Shown here: one piece after another, positions 1 through 8,108 of the stretch
Layout of the letters: each line of letters starts with the position of its first letter
Position numbering within the stretch: position 1 is the first letter of the stretch
Source: Parageobacillus caldoxylosilyticus NBRC 107762
Lineage (GTDB): Bacteria > Bacillota > Bacilli > Bacillales > Anoxybacillaceae
Assembly (NCBI RefSeq): GCF_000632715.1
Contig: NZ_BAWO01000052.1
Location: 1-46,622 of the forward strand
DNA: 46,622 nt
Direction: 5' to 3'
Position numbers and translations under genes: made by a program
Notes under the pieces: generated by a model
Databases searched by the model: none
The model's input: the letters and a program-made list of their open reading frames with translations, nothing else
What the model was told of the DNA's origin: nothing

Positions 1-33
1 AGCTATGTAAGGCAAGATTGTCATCAGCATCAG

Positions 34-59
34 CTACTCGCTTTGAGTAGGCTCTTTTT
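34..59 (+). terminator. Rho-independent terminator
   Basis: A short perfect stem (CTACTC/GAGTAG with a 5-base loop) is followed by CTCTTTTT. It would end transcription entering the window from the left; the gene it serves is outside. Confidence 0.55.
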
Positions 60-289
60 ATTCATCATAAAAGAAGAAGGACGAGTAAGGCTCTTGCATT
101 CTTGACCACGTGATCACCAAAATGACCACGAATATTATAAAAAATAATGAAGATGTAAGGTTTTGTACAATGTTTGAGTTAGGTAAATTGCTTGAAATCA
201 GCGGAAAATGAATTAATCTGTGAAAATGCGAACATTGTTAATCAAACGGGTGATGTAAACACAAAAGCGCAATACCCTTGTTCCATATA

Positions 290-318
290 AATGCCCTACT
301 TAATAAAAGTAGGGCATT
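290..318 (-). terminator. Terminator after the CotD-like gene
   Basis: A perfect 11-bp stem (290-300 with 308-318) with a 7-base A/T loop lies just beyond the stop of the CotD-like gene read on the minus strand. It is followed on that strand by an A/T-rich tract rather than a clean T-run, so termination is likely but not textbook. Confidence 0.55.
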
Positions 319-326
319 CGTGTTGA

Positions 327-521
327 TTAGCAGCAATGAGTAGGGTATCCAGGGTCAACCACTACGTTTCTTGTAATAGGTCTAAAAATATGTCTAGGGA
401 CATTGACGATATTGTGACGATTAATGTGTACAACTGGATGAATAAAAGGGACTACACGAGGAATGAAACAGTCCCGCACCACAAATCTAGGTGGACATAT
501 AACTGGTCTAGGACAAAACAT
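327..521 (-). CDS. CotD-like inner spore coat protein
   Basis: This is a 64-residue protein rich in Pro, His, Arg, Val and Cys, ending in PTHCC. The central IHPVVHINRHNIVNV stretch and Cys/His-rich composition resemble the CotD spore coat family, in which a repeated His-rich core and a THCC motif are typical. The motifs are seen directly; the coat function is inferred from that family. A very good ribosome binding site (AGGGGGTGAT) lies just before the ATG, and a perfect hairpin follows the stop, so it is a free-standing gene. It is shorter than B. subtilis CotD. CotD-type genes are usually expressed late in the mother cell, but I could not place a convincing SigK promoter. Confidence 0.72.
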   Translation of the reverse strand: MFCPRPVICPPRFVVRDCFIPRVVPFIHPVVHINRHNIVNVPRHIFRPITRNVVVDPGYPTHCC

Positions 522-754
522 GGAAAATCACCCCCTATAAATATCTATAAACATTAAATGTATTAGCGGGTCTTTTGGAAACGGACAGATATCACAAGTT
601 ATATAAAAAAATAATTTATTGACCTATATTACCGATTTTGGTCAGCCAGTTCATCAAGTTGTGATGAGTACAGTTAAGGTTTAAAAAACAAAATAAGCAT
701 GGTGTTTCATAGTAGACACATACTGTGTAGCAAAAATGTTGTTATTAGTAAAAA

Positions 755-780
755 TAGCGTTGCCCAATAAAGCAACGCTA
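755..780 (-). terminator. Terminator of the degraded small-protein operon
   Basis: A perfect 9-bp stem (TAGCGTTGC at 755-763 with GCAACGCTA at 772-780) is followed on the minus strand by TTTTTAC. The TAG stop codon of the upstream minus-strand reading frame is part of the stem. Confidence 0.65.
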
Positions 781-970
781 ATTGCTAATCATTCTAATTA
801 ACTTAACAGCATTTGCTGTCATTCCTATAAGTCCAGTAATTGAGAAAATGTATGCAACGAATAAAGGAATACTTGATAAATCTTTAGTCAAGATTCTATA
901 TGTACTCAAGGCACAGATGAACAAACTACTCAAGAGTACTAAATAAAAATAAACGTACTTTATTGTCCAA
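778..970 (-). pseudogene. Small membrane protein, interrupted by a one-base shift
   Basis: On the minus strand an AAGGAG ribosome binding site (980-985) stands 9 bases before a TTG (968-970) reading Leu-Asp-Asn-Lys. That frame soon stops, but removing one A from the AAA next to it gives a continuous frame of about 62 residues ending at 778. The product has two strongly hydrophobic segments (for example LVLLSSLFICALSTY and LFVAYIFSITGLIG) joined by a short polar loop, and the stop sits in a terminator stem. I do not recognise the family. It is either a frameshifted gene or one using an ATA or internal TTG start; a sequencing error is possible. Confidence 0.4.
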
Positions 971-997
971 GTCCGTCAACTCCTTAAAAAAGTGGTT

Positions 998-1168
998 CTA
1001 GACAAATTTTATATTTCTTCCTTGCTCCCTATTCTCCAAGTTTTTAGAAATCTCTTTTAAAATTTGTTTTTTCTCTTTTTAATGTTTTTTATTAAGCTTA
1101 CTGCGAACTACACACCAAAGACAATCAAACAAACATGACAAAACCAAATAAGAATGGACAGCTTCCAT
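998..1168 (-). pseudogene. Short membrane peptide gene with an internal stop
   Basis: A very strong TAGGAGGT ribosome binding site precedes the ATG at 1166-1168. The frame encodes 29 residues with one hydrophobic segment (SYLVLSCLFDCLWCVV) followed by a basic tail, then a TAA at 1079-1081. The same frame stays open for a further 26 codons with a sensible charged sequence (KEKKQILKEISKNLENREQG) before a TAG at 998-1000. Either a genuine 29-residue peptide is made or the TAA is a nonsense mutation in a 56-residue gene. It sits just upstream of another damaged membrane-protein frame, as if both were one operon. Family unknown. Confidence 0.4.
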
Positions 1169-1247
1169 GTTAGACCTCCTAAGTTTTTGGATAATTATAC
1201 CATAAATGGTGCAAATGGTGAATAACAATGGCTAAAATTAATAATAC

Positions 1248-1288
1248 AAGCCAATTTTTCCTCCGTTGAGGAAAAATTGGCTTTTTCC
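1248..1288. terminator. Strong hairpin terminator
   Basis: A perfect 16-bp stem (1248-1263 with 1268-1283) with a 4-base loop is followed by T residues on the plus side. It lies about 80 bases beyond the stop of the minus-strand FTR1 gene and separates it from the small-protein remnants, so it may act in both directions. Confidence 0.7.
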
Positions 1289-1365
1289 ATTCCTCTTATC
1301 ATCTTCCTTCCATATGGATAAATTAGCTAGGAACAGGAAGGGTAGTCGAACGGTCAAGTTATTTG

Positions 1366-2163
1366 TTATGAACGTTTCCGGGCTATTGCCAAAATTCCAA
1401 TTAAAGCTAAATAAACAACATAACCGATCACTTGTAAACTTGTTGGCTTATCGGTATAGCCTACTAATGCGTGCAACAGGTGCCCCGCAGCACTGTCACT
1501 GCTCAAGATGGAACTTGTATCCCATAACGTTTCATTGCCGAATGGTAGCCATCCGAGTTGCTGAAATTCCCCGATTCCGCTTACTAAAAATCCTGCAGCA
1601 AATATGACAAGCAAAAAAGTTGAAAGATTGAAAAAGTATTTTACATTGATCTTTTTCCCAAGAGCATAGATTAAATATCCAGTTACACTTCCGGCTATAA
1701 TCCCTAATACACCAAGTACTATATTTAGGACCGGGTTGGTTATTGACGTTAACGGAATCATAAACACGACCATCTCAAGCCCTTCTCGGAACACTGCCAA
1801 AAAGGTAAAGCCTGCAATAGCAAACTTCGATCCCGTTTTGATTGCTGAATCTATCCTTGATTCGAGTCCTTCTTTTAGATTTTCGTTCTTTTGCATCGAG
1901 GTGGCCATGTACGTTAACATACCAAACGCAAGCAAATAGGATATACCTTCAATTTGTAATTCCAAGGAGGTGCCTTCGTAATTTTGAACCGTCGAGTAAA
2001 TTGCAACACCAGCGATGAGTGATGCAATGATTGCTGCAAATATACCTGTCCAAACATTCCGGATACGATCCCGCTGTCCGATTAGAATGAGATAGGTAGC
2101 CAAAATCGAACATAGCATCGAAGCTTCAAAAGCTTCACGGAAGAGCATGAGAAAAGCTGCCAC
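1366..2163 (-). CDS. efeU: FTR1-family high-affinity iron permease (EfeU type)
   Basis: This 265-residue protein is the integral membrane iron permease of the FTR1/EfeU family, which moves iron into the cell. It has about seven hydrophobic segments, and both family signatures are visible: REAFE (residues about 9-13) and REGLE (about 125-129), the R-E-x-x-E motifs that bind iron in the membrane. Its length matches the short E. coli EfeU form rather than the longer B. subtilis protein with an extracytoplasmic domain. The start is GTG at 2163, preceded by a purine-rich AGGTGGTGGCGAGGA stretch. No efeO or efeB partner is present, so the permease stands alone here. A single Fur-like half site (2301-2307) upstream is not enough to claim Fur control. 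Confidence 0.85.
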   Translation of the reverse strand: MAAFLMLFREAFEASMLCSILATYLILIGQRDRIRNVWTGIFAAIIASLIAGVAIYSTVQNYEGTSLELQIEGISYLLAFGMLTYMATSMQKNENLKEGLESRIDSAIKTGSKFAIAGFTFLAVFREGLEMVVFMIPLTSITNPVLNIVLGVLGIIAGSVTGYLIYALGKKINVKYFFNLSTFLLVIFAAGFLVSGIGEFQQLGWLPFGNETLWDTSSILSSDSAAGHLLHALVGYTDKPTSLQVIGYVVYLALIGILAIARKRS

Positions 2164-2610
2164 TTCCTCGCCACCACCTTTTTTATGGATTATAGGAACT
2201 TAGCTACAGACCATGATTGATTATGTTTCGTTATGAAATGGTTGCTGTAGCTTTGGTTTATAGTATGAAAAAAATTCGACATAGAAACGGACAAACTACC
2301 ATTATCAATAGTACATTTTTAGAATAATAGGTATTGGTATTATGTTATATTCACTGGAACCCTATAAAACAAGCGAACCTCCTTGATAAACAAGGAGGTT
2401 AAAAGTCCAAACTCTAACTTGGATCTAAGCTTTTTACTTCCTCTCACGCATGTTATGTCAAAAAATGAAGAAGAAATGACAGAAATTAGATAAAAGTGGA
2501 TTTTTCTTATCAGATGATGAATTTATACAAGCTGACTCTTTTTTAAAGCATATCTTAAAAGCAAGGATCGTATATTAGCATTCCCCAATACTCAATAGGA
2601 GGTGTTAGAT
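2164..2610. other. Intergenic region with one hairpin
   Basis: No convincing gene is seen. It contains a perfect 10-bp hairpin (2376-2385 with 2391-2400) whose arms contain an AGGAGG-like sequence, lacking a clear T-run on either side. The right end carries the ribosome binding site AATAGGAGGTG of the next small gene. Confidence 0.5.
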
Positions 2611-2718
2611 ATGAGTGATAGACATCACAATGTATTTACCTTAGTTGTTGTTTTATTCATCCTGCTTATTATTGTAGGCTGTTCTTGCACAGGTCTAGGC
2701 GGATATGGCGGTTATTAA
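2611..2718 (+). CDS. YjcZ-family sporulation peptide
   Basis: This 35-residue protein has a short polar N-terminus, a single membrane segment (LVVVLFILLIIVGCSC) and a Gly-Tyr-rich tail ending GGYGGY. That layout, especially the F-x-LVVVLFILLIIVG core, is characteristic of the YjcZ family of tiny sporulation proteins in Bacillaceae. It has a strong AGGAGG ribosome binding site 7 bases before the ATG. The Gly/Tyr block, usually N-terminal in this family, is at the C-terminus here. The role of the family is not well defined beyond association with spores. Confidence 0.75.
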   Translation: MSDRHHNVFTLVVVLFILLIIVGCSCTGLGGYGGY

Positions 2719-2797
2719 TTCCCGGCAAGGTGATATTAAACACCATTTTAAACTTCTAATTTAATTCTGAAGGGTTGGTTTCGTTTGTTGAAAAAGC

Positions 2798-2829
2798 AAA
2801 GGGCAGATTGTTCATGGTCTGTCCTTTTT
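2798..2829 (+). terminator. Terminator after the YjcZ-like gene
   Basis: An imperfect stem (AAAGGGCAGA with TCTGTCCTTT, including one G-U pair) ends in CCTTTTTC, about 80 bases after the YjcZ-like gene. Confidence 0.6.
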
Positions 2830-3006
2830 CAAAATATCCGCTTGGACAAACATGGATGGAAAGCAAGCCCATCATCTAGCATACCGATGAACGTAAAGTC
2901 ACTGTATTCTGCGTCTCCTATCGGGTGCCTTATTCAAAAAAATGAATGAGAATGGTTCATGCACCTCCTATTCTAAAATCTCCTGTGTAAGAAAGGAGGG
3001 GATAAA

Positions 3007-3207
3007 ATGGAATATTTAGGAAGATATCAGGGAGAGCCGGTTGAGGTTATTGATCGCAATGGATGGGTCCATAGAGGAGTAATAGAATGGGTCGATCCAG
3101 TACGGGGAGGAATGTTTCTTCGCACCGGCTTTAGAAGAAGATTTATTCCATTTTTCTTAATTGCTGCTCTTTTTCTTTTAAGATTCGGAAGACGGCGCGT
3201 TTTCTAA
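3007..3207 (+). CDS. Small basic protein with a C-terminal membrane segment
   Basis: The 66-residue product has a soluble first half (QGEPVEVIDRNGWVHRGVIE) that looks like a small beta-rich domain, then an Arg-rich turn (GFRRRF), a hydrophobic segment (FIPFFLIAALFLL) and a basic end (RFGRRRVF). The AAAGGAGGGG ribosome binding site just before the ATG is excellent, and a clean terminator lies about 100 bases downstream, so the gene is real. I do not recognise a named family. Neighbouring spore-associated small genes suggest, without proof, a sporulation or envelope role. Confidence 0.6.
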   Translation: MEYLGRYQGEPVEVIDRNGWVHRGVIEWVDPVRGGMFLRTGFRRRFIPFFLIAALFLLRFGRRRVF

Positions 3208-3308
3208 AAAACGAAAACAAAAAATCTTTGGTTCATCCTTTGGATCCGTTTTCCTCGATTCGCAAACGGAATAAATCATTAATTGATGGTTTCATCAACA
3301 TCATCTTC

Positions 3309-3332
3309 AAAGAACCTATATAGGTTCTTTTT
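3309..3332 (+). terminator. Terminator of the small basic protein gene
   Basis: A perfect palindrome with a 9-bp stem (AAAGAACCT/AGGTTCTTT) and TATA loop, followed by TT. A second weaker GC hairpin followed by six Ts lies at about 3361-3390. Confidence 0.65.
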
Positions 3333-3606
3333 AGTTTGCCAATTTTGCCGGCAAGCTAGAACCCTGCCATTTGGCGGGAATTTTTTATTGGCTATGATGC
3401 ATGCATGTTCATCGTTCAAATTTCAAACAAAAACAAGCCCGAAAACCTCATTTTTCCTCCATTGGCATAGACATGGAGAAAACCTCGCATGTTGAATCGT
3501 AATCACGTTCAATTATTAACATTTCTCATTGGAATAAGAATATGCATTGTCATTAAGTAAATGTTTTCCATGTATGATCTTGCTTCTCTAAACACACGTT
3601 AATAAT

Positions 3607-3636
3607 GTTCGAAAAAGAATCATTCTTTTTTCGAAC
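3607..3636. other. Long A/T-rich hairpin upstream of the DUF3918-like gene
   Basis: GTTCGAAAAAGAA pairs with TTCTTTTTTCGAAC, with a 3-base loop and a single bulged T. It lies 36 bases before the next start codon, with no gene ending just upstream, so it may be a leader structure or the terminator of an unseen transcript. Confidence 0.5.
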
Positions 3637-3672
3637 GCAAGGGAAATTCCAAAAGAGGAGTGTGTAAAGGTC

Positions 3673-4008
3673 GTGAATCGTTTACGTCTATTTAATTTTG
3701 GGCGTAATAGAGGAATGTGGAACCAATTGTTGCGCTTAACGGGACGCCGAAACAATAACAATATCGTATGGACTATATTAAGTTTAGGCTTGGGAATTGC
3801 TGCGACAGCCGTTTTCAGTATGAGAAGAGGACGCAACGCTCAGTATATGATGCCAAAACCGATTCAGCGTGCGATGCGTGGCATAACCAGCTTGATGAAT
3901 CAACGAATGAGAACACCAAGCTTAGCGACTATGGAATTTTCTAAAGAAATAGCGGAAAAGCCGAAAAGCACTCCAATGAGCCATAGTTATTACCAACAAC
4001 AAAAATAA
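3673..4008 (+). CDS. DUF3918-like small membrane protein
   Basis: This 111-residue protein is strongly basic at the N-terminus (NRLRLFNFGRNRG), then has one glycine-rich membrane segment (VWTILSLGLGIAATAVFSM) followed by RRGRN, and a polar tail rich in Met, Gln and Ser. The short Gly/Ala helix followed by Arg and a Met-rich tail resembles the DUF3918/YrzQ group of small Bacillus proteins; function unknown. The start is GTG with GAGGAG 12 bases upstream and AAAGG closer; an alternative start at a downstream ATG cannot be excluded. Confidence 0.6.
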   Translation: MNRLRLFNFGRNRGMWNQLLRLTGRRNNNNIVWTILSLGLGIAATAVFSMRRGRNAQYMMPKPIQRAMRGITSLMNQRMRTPSLATMEFSKEIAEKPKSTPMSHSYYQQQK

Positions 4009-4038
4009 CCTGGCGCGGTTCGTCATTTTCCGGATATT

Positions 4039-4182
4039 TTATGGCCATAACATAAATGCTTCCGATGCGATCTCTTTTGTGTAGATAGCAGTAAACATAT
4101 CGATGTTGTCAAACAGGAAAGATTTTTCTTTGTAGAAACATCGCTGATAATTTAATGTAACGGAAACAGACGAGTTTAACAT
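4039..4182 (-). CDS. Possible small protein, unrecognised
   Basis: A frame of 47 codons starts at the ATG at 4180-4182, with AAGGAGGGCG at a suitable distance upstream on the minus strand. The sequence is of mixed composition and has no recognised domain. The ribosome binding site is the main support; the protein sequence itself is not persuasive, so this is a tentative call. Confidence 0.25.
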   Translation of the reverse strand: MLNSSVSVTLNYQRCFYKEKSFLFDNIDMFTAIYTKEIASEAFMLWP

Positions 4183-4375
4183 GTTCGCCCTCCTTGGCAT
4201 ACCGGGATATGAAGAGAAATAGGCAGAATTGGCAAAACACTTGAAATAACGTAGGGAAATGAACATAATAGATTTTCGGAGTGCATAAAAGCTGTGGACT
4301 TAGTAATGAAACGTGCACTCTGTTGATGTTTGATACGAAAGCGAAGGCATACTTTCTTATCCGCCGCTTATCACA

Positions 4376-4408
4376 AAGCCCTTCCCCAACGGAAGGGCTT
4401 ATTTTTTT
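4376..4408 (+). terminator. Strong orphan terminator
   Basis: A perfect 10-bp stem (AAGCCCTTCC/GGAAGGGCTT) with a 5-base loop is followed by ATTTTTTT. No clear protein gene ends just upstream on the plus strand; the nearest (DUF3918-like) stops about 370 bases earlier. It may end a small RNA from about 4270-4400. Confidence 0.7.
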
Positions 4409-4601
4409 CAAAAACAATGGTAACACAAGAAAAGACAACCGAACAGAAAGAAGATACAACTGATAAGGAAAAGAACACTTGGGGAATAAAACGAATGTAC
4501 AGATCATGAAAAAGTTTAGCAACTTAGTTTCGTTGGAAAGACGGAAAAGTGATTCGTGTACAGCTAGCATGTGTATTTCCTTTATCATGGTTATCTCTCC
4601 T

Positions 4602-4739
4602 TTATTCAGGGAGATGAGGTTTTTTACGTTCCATTTCAGTAATGTATTTCGGTTTTTTTGATACTGCCACCAAAGAGATAATAAAGCCAATCCCTAAGAT
4701 GGCTGATAATGTCCATGCGAAAATTTCAATTGGCGCCAT
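4602..4739 (-). CDS. Single-pass membrane peptide (45 residues)
   Basis: On the minus strand AAGGAGGTCATAAGGTA precedes an ATG that opens a 45-codon frame. The product has an N-terminal membrane segment (IFAWTLSAILGIGFIISLVA) and a charged C-terminal tail (KKPKYITEMERKKPHLPE), typical of small bacterial membrane peptides. Another AGGAGAG and ATG follow the stop at once, but the downstream frame runs through a terminator and looks like noise or a decayed partner gene. Family not recognised; the gene is well supported by its ribosome binding site and composition. Confidence 0.6.
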   Translation of the reverse strand: MAPIEIFAWTLSAILGIGFIISLVAVSKKPKYITEMERKKPHLPE

Positions 4740-4913
4740 TACCTTATGACCTCCTTCTCTTTAGTGTTATGTAAAAGATATGCCGACATGCTTGCCCATT
4801 TTCTTGCCCGTTATTAGATGGGTGTAAATTTACAATCACAAGAATAGACGAGTAGATGAATAAGGAAACGAAATAAGCATTCTGTTGCCAAACGAGAAGG
4901 GGGAAAGGAGAAA

Positions 4914-5101
4914 ATGAAATTTACCGTTTTAAAAATGAAGACACAAACTATGCACTGGGATTTATGGTTAATGCTATGGCCGAAGAAAAGATGGTAAATC
5001 ACGTTATCAATACGGATGAACCATACGCACAAGAGGCACTTGAAATATTAAAGCGGCATGGCCATGGTGATAGAAGCAAAATAGCGGCAGAATATATTTG
5101 A
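4914..5101 (+). pseudogene. Small soluble protein gene with a one-base deletion after the start
   Basis: GGGGGAAAGGAG precedes ATG AAA TTT at 4914. In that frame the peptide is short and odd, but from 4916 the shifted frame reads continuously to TGA at 5099-5101 with a convincing soluble sequence (YRFKNEDTNYALGFMVNAMA, later EPYAQEALEILKRHGHGD). Restoring one A, to give ATG AAA ATT TAC, joins the start to this frame and makes a 62-residue protein. I therefore see a gene broken by loss of one A in an A/T run, or a sequencing error there. Family not recognised. Confidence 0.55.
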
Positions 5102-5181
5102 TTCGTCTACCATAACATTATTCATACGTTTTTGTTATAATAAAATAAACAGAGCCATTCTGTAGAAAAGGAGGAAAATAA

Positions 5182-6066
5182 TTGACTGAATTGAGCAAGG
5201 CCCAGATTCAACATCAACGGTTATCTAAAGCTAAAATCATTAAAAGGGCAAGTGCTATTTTCATCGGGGCTGTTTTAATGGCAGTAGGACTTGAAATCTT
5301 TTTAGTCCCTAATAACGTTATTGATGGAGGCATAACAGGTATTTCCATTATGCTTTCGCACATTACGGGTTTTCGTCTTGGAATTTTTATTTTTCTTTTA
5401 AACCTTCCGTTCTTTTTTATGGGCTATAAGCAAATTGGAAAAACCTTTGCTATTTCCACGTTGTTTGGGATTACCGTTTTATCGATTTTTACCTCCCTTT
5501 TTCATCCTGTTCCCGCCTTTACCGAAGACATTTTGCTGGCTACCATTTTTGGCGGAATGATTCTCGGTACAGGAGTAGGTCTTGTCATTCGTTATGGTGG
5601 AGCTTTGGATGGCACGGAAATACTTGCTATACTCATGAACAAAAAACTTCCTTTCTCCGTTGGCGAGATCATCATGTTTTTTAATATCTTCATTCTAGGT
5701 GCTGCCGGATTTGTTTTTACCTGGGATAGAGCGATGTATTCAATTTTAGCCTATGTGATTGCGTTTAAAACGATTGATGTTGTCATTAAAGGATTAGATG
5801 AATCGAAGTCGGCATGGATTATCAGTGATAATTCGGAAGCCATTGGGGATGCTATCATGAATCGATTAGGTCGCGGCGTTACGTACTTGAGCGGTGAAGG
5901 AGCATTTACTGGTGACGATAAAAAAGTGATATTTTGTGTGATTACCCGTCTTGAGGAAGCAAAACTTAAAGAAATTGTCGAAGAAAATGACCCAAATGCT
6001 TTTTTGGCTATAGCAGATATGGCTGAAGTACGCGGTGGGCGTTTTAAGAAAAGAGATATTCATTAA
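5182..6066 (+). CDS. YitT-family membrane protein (DUF161 + DUF2179)
   Basis: The 294-residue protein has a basic N-terminal tail, five or six membrane segments (about residues 20-190, including LGIFIFLLNLPFFFMGYK) and a C-terminal soluble domain of about 85 residues (SDNSEAIGDAIMNRLGRGVT onward) of the DUF2179 type. This two-domain build and the VPNNVIDGGITGIS motif after the first helix define the YitT family, found in many copies in Bacillus; the transported substrate, if any, is not known. The start is TTG with AAAGGAGG about 7 bases upstream. A TATAAT lies at 5136-5141. Confidence 0.88.
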   Translation: MTELSKAQIQHQRLSKAKIIKRASAIFIGAVLMAVGLEIFLVPNNVIDGGITGISIMLSHITGFRLGIFIFLLNLPFFFMGYKQIGKTFAISTLFGITVLSIFTSLFHPVPAFTEDILLATIFGGMILGTGVGLVIRYGGALDGTEILAILMNKKLPFSVGEIIMFFNIFILGAAGFVFTWDRAMYSILAYVIAFKTIDVVIKGLDESKSAWIISDNSEAIGDAIMNRLGRGVTYLSGEGAFTGDDKKVIFCVITRLEEAKLKEIVEENDPNAFLAIADMAEVRGGRFKKRDIH

Positions 6067-6460
6067 TGAATCCCCAATTAATGACAAACCCACCAATAAA
6101 ACAACAAGCTCCTAATCTTGGTATTCGTAGTTTTATGAACCTATTCTTAAAAAACCCTTCAAAATTTTTTCATCCGGGTATCTTCGTTCCGGATAGACTG
6201 CTCAAAGTACATTCTATAGCGAACTTTTCTATAGATATGCCAAGGATGATGAAGAGAGTTTAGAAAGGCTTTAAATTCTCTGAGTCAAGTTTAAAGGAAC
6301 TGGTTCATTTTCTCGCAGTAGTATGAGAATCTCAAAGATATTGTGTATATCGATAAGTTTGACCTGATTCAAATATGTCCAGCGTGAGGATACTGATTGT
6401 GCAGAGTAGCATCGCTATTTCTGTATGATTGGTGTCCTTTTTTCTTTTTCGTCAAAAATG
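6067..6460 (+). other. Intergenic region with a possible decayed reading frame
   Basis: No intact gene. Between about 6195 and 6330 the plus strand reads, with one frame change, as a plausible soluble peptide (FYSELFYRYAKDDEESLERL, then SESSLKELVHFLAVV), suggesting the remains of a gene. I do not recognise it. Confidence 0.3.
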
Positions 6461-6500
6461 ATCCAGGGATTTCGCCGCGGCGAATCCCTGGATAAATCTC
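6461..6500 (-). terminator. Terminator after the ArsB-family gene
   Basis: A long near-perfect stem (ATCCAGGGATTTCGC with GCGAATCCCTGGAT, one bulged T) is followed on the minus strand by CATTTTTGAC. It lies about 110 bases beyond the stop of the minus-strand transporter gene. Confidence 0.6.
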
Positions 6501-6599
6501 TATAAAGATACAAGATGTAGAAATGCGGCGGGCACCCCCTCCTCGTCAAGTAGACAGTGATAACATTTACACAGTCATGATGAATGCAGAATGGTGTTT

Positions 6600-7958
6600 T
6601 CATTGGGCAAAAACCATTTGTACCCAATAGAATAATAAAAACAACGTGACAATGGTTGTTAATGGGATTACAATCAACGATACGCTTAAATAATCTTTCC
6701 ATGTTACTTTAATCTTATTTTGTTTTAGGATATGCATCCAAATAAGGGAGGCAAGTGTTCCAATAGGCAATAGCAAGGATCCCATGTCACTGCCAATAAT
6801 ATTCGCGAGATAGATGGTCTTTAATGTGATAGGATCAAGCCCCATTTCTGTCAAGGTGATGGTTCCAATCATTAAAGCAGGATGATTATTAAAGAAGTTA
6901 GACAGAATGGACACTAATCCCCCCATGATAAAGCTCGCATAAAACAATCCTTGGTTTACAATCGGTTCACATATTTTCACAAGCATCGCTGTTAGTCCTG
7001 CATTATGGAGCCCGTAAATAATGACATACATAGAGAACGCAAAAATAAGAATGTGCCAAGGAGTCTTTTTCAAGATATCAACGGGATTGGTGCGCAAATG
7101 ATACCATCTCCATACAAGCAGGACGACTGATCCAAGCACCGCAACGATTTCAATTGGAATCGAGAGATAAGATGCAACAAAGAGCAGGCAACGGATCACA
7201 AAGACAAATAACAAGATCCTCAACATAAATTGGGTGCGTTTCCGCTTTGTTTCAACAGAAATGGTTTTCTTTAATGGATGGAAATGTTTAGTAAAAAAGA
7301 TTTCCTCTATATCATATGAGAAATCTGGCAATGTTTTTGGCAATTTATTCTTTACCACTACGTATATCAACCAAGACATAAACAACAGTCCTAACGTCGC
7401 TGGTATAAACATCATGGCGGTATGCATATAAAGTGTCATGTGAACAATTTTTAATGCGATTAAATTGACGATATTACTTACCCCAATAGGTGCGCTGGAA
7501 GCTGTTGCAATCAGTGCTCCGCTTAAGAGATACGGAATCTGCTCATGTGGTTTTAGCCGGAGGTTTTTTAGAAGTAAAATTAAAATCGGGGTTGTAATCA
7601 TGATGCTGCCATCGTTATTGAATAAAAGGGTCATCAAAAAGCATAGCAGTTGAATGTACCAATATAGGCGATAGCCTGAACCCTTGGCCAAACTTGCAAG
7701 TCGTGCGGCTGCCCAATGGAAAAAACCGAAACTTTCTAATATGACAGCCATGACAATCGTTGCGATAATGGTAATGGATGCGCCAGCGATTTTATCGATA
7801 ATATCGAAAATATCTCCGCGTGATACAATGCCTGTTAGTAAAATAATCCCTGCACCAATCGACGCTGGCCATGCTTCGTTTAAGCCTCTTGGCCTCCAAA
7901 AGATGACGAACATCGTCATGATGAACACGAAAATTGTCATTTGAATTTCGAAACTCAT
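6600..7958 (-). CDS. ArsB-family (ion transporter superfamily) permease
   Basis: This 452-residue protein has about 11-12 membrane helices in two halves. Each half carries the paired Asn-rich motif typical of the ArsB/NhaD/citrate ion transporter superfamily: LLFNNDGSIMITTPILILLL (about residues 113-132) and ILSNFFNNHPALMIGT (about 350). A cytoplasmic basic loop (about 210-245) separates the halves. The overall match is best to arsenical pump membrane proteins of the B. subtilis YwrK type, which export arsenite or antimonite, but other anions are possible because no arsR or arsC is adjacent. The start ATG has GGGGGAAG upstream. It is monocistronic with its own terminator. Confidence 0.75.
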   Translation of the reverse strand: MSFEIQMTIFVFIMTMFVIFWRPRGLNEAWPASIGAGIILLTGIVSRGDIFDIIDKIAGASITIIATIVMAVILESFGFFHWAAARLASLAKGSGYRLYWYIQLLCFLMTLLFNNDGSIMITTPILILLLKNLRLKPHEQIPYLLSGALIATASSAPIGVSNIVNLIALKIVHMTLYMHTAMMFIPATLGLLFMSWLIYVVVKNKLPKTLPDFSYDIEEIFFTKHFHPLKKTISVETKRKRTQFMLRILLFVFVIRCLLFVASYLSIPIEIVAVLGSVVLLVWRWYHLRTNPVDILKKTPWHILIFAFSMYVIIYGLHNAGLTAMLVKICEPIVNQGLFYASFIMGGLVSILSNFFNNHPALMIGTITLTEMGLDPITLKTIYLANIIGSDMGSLLLPIGTLASLIWMHILKQNKIKVTWKDYLSVSLIVIPLTTIVTLFLLFYWVQMVFAQ

Positions 7959-8108
7959 TATTCTTCCCCCTGTTTTTTTACGGGTCTTAAGTCATTTGAC
8001 CCTATCAGCTCGATTTACTATATTTATATTCACCCCTATCAAGAAGGATTTGGATAATAGACCTAATTTTTCTAATATGTACTCTTGTCTCGTTAGTAAA
8101 AATGTACG

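Noticed and set aside
2290-2315. Fur box upstream of the FTR1 iron permease
   Set aside because: Only one half (ATTATCA at 2301-2307) matches TGATAATNATTATCA; the other half does not, so it is not called.
4109-4690. A 193-codon minus-strand frame
   Set aside because: It runs through a perfect terminator hairpin, has low-complexity Phe/Leu/Ser/Cys composition typical of the reverse of A/G-rich DNA, and overlaps the better supported 45-codon membrane peptide.
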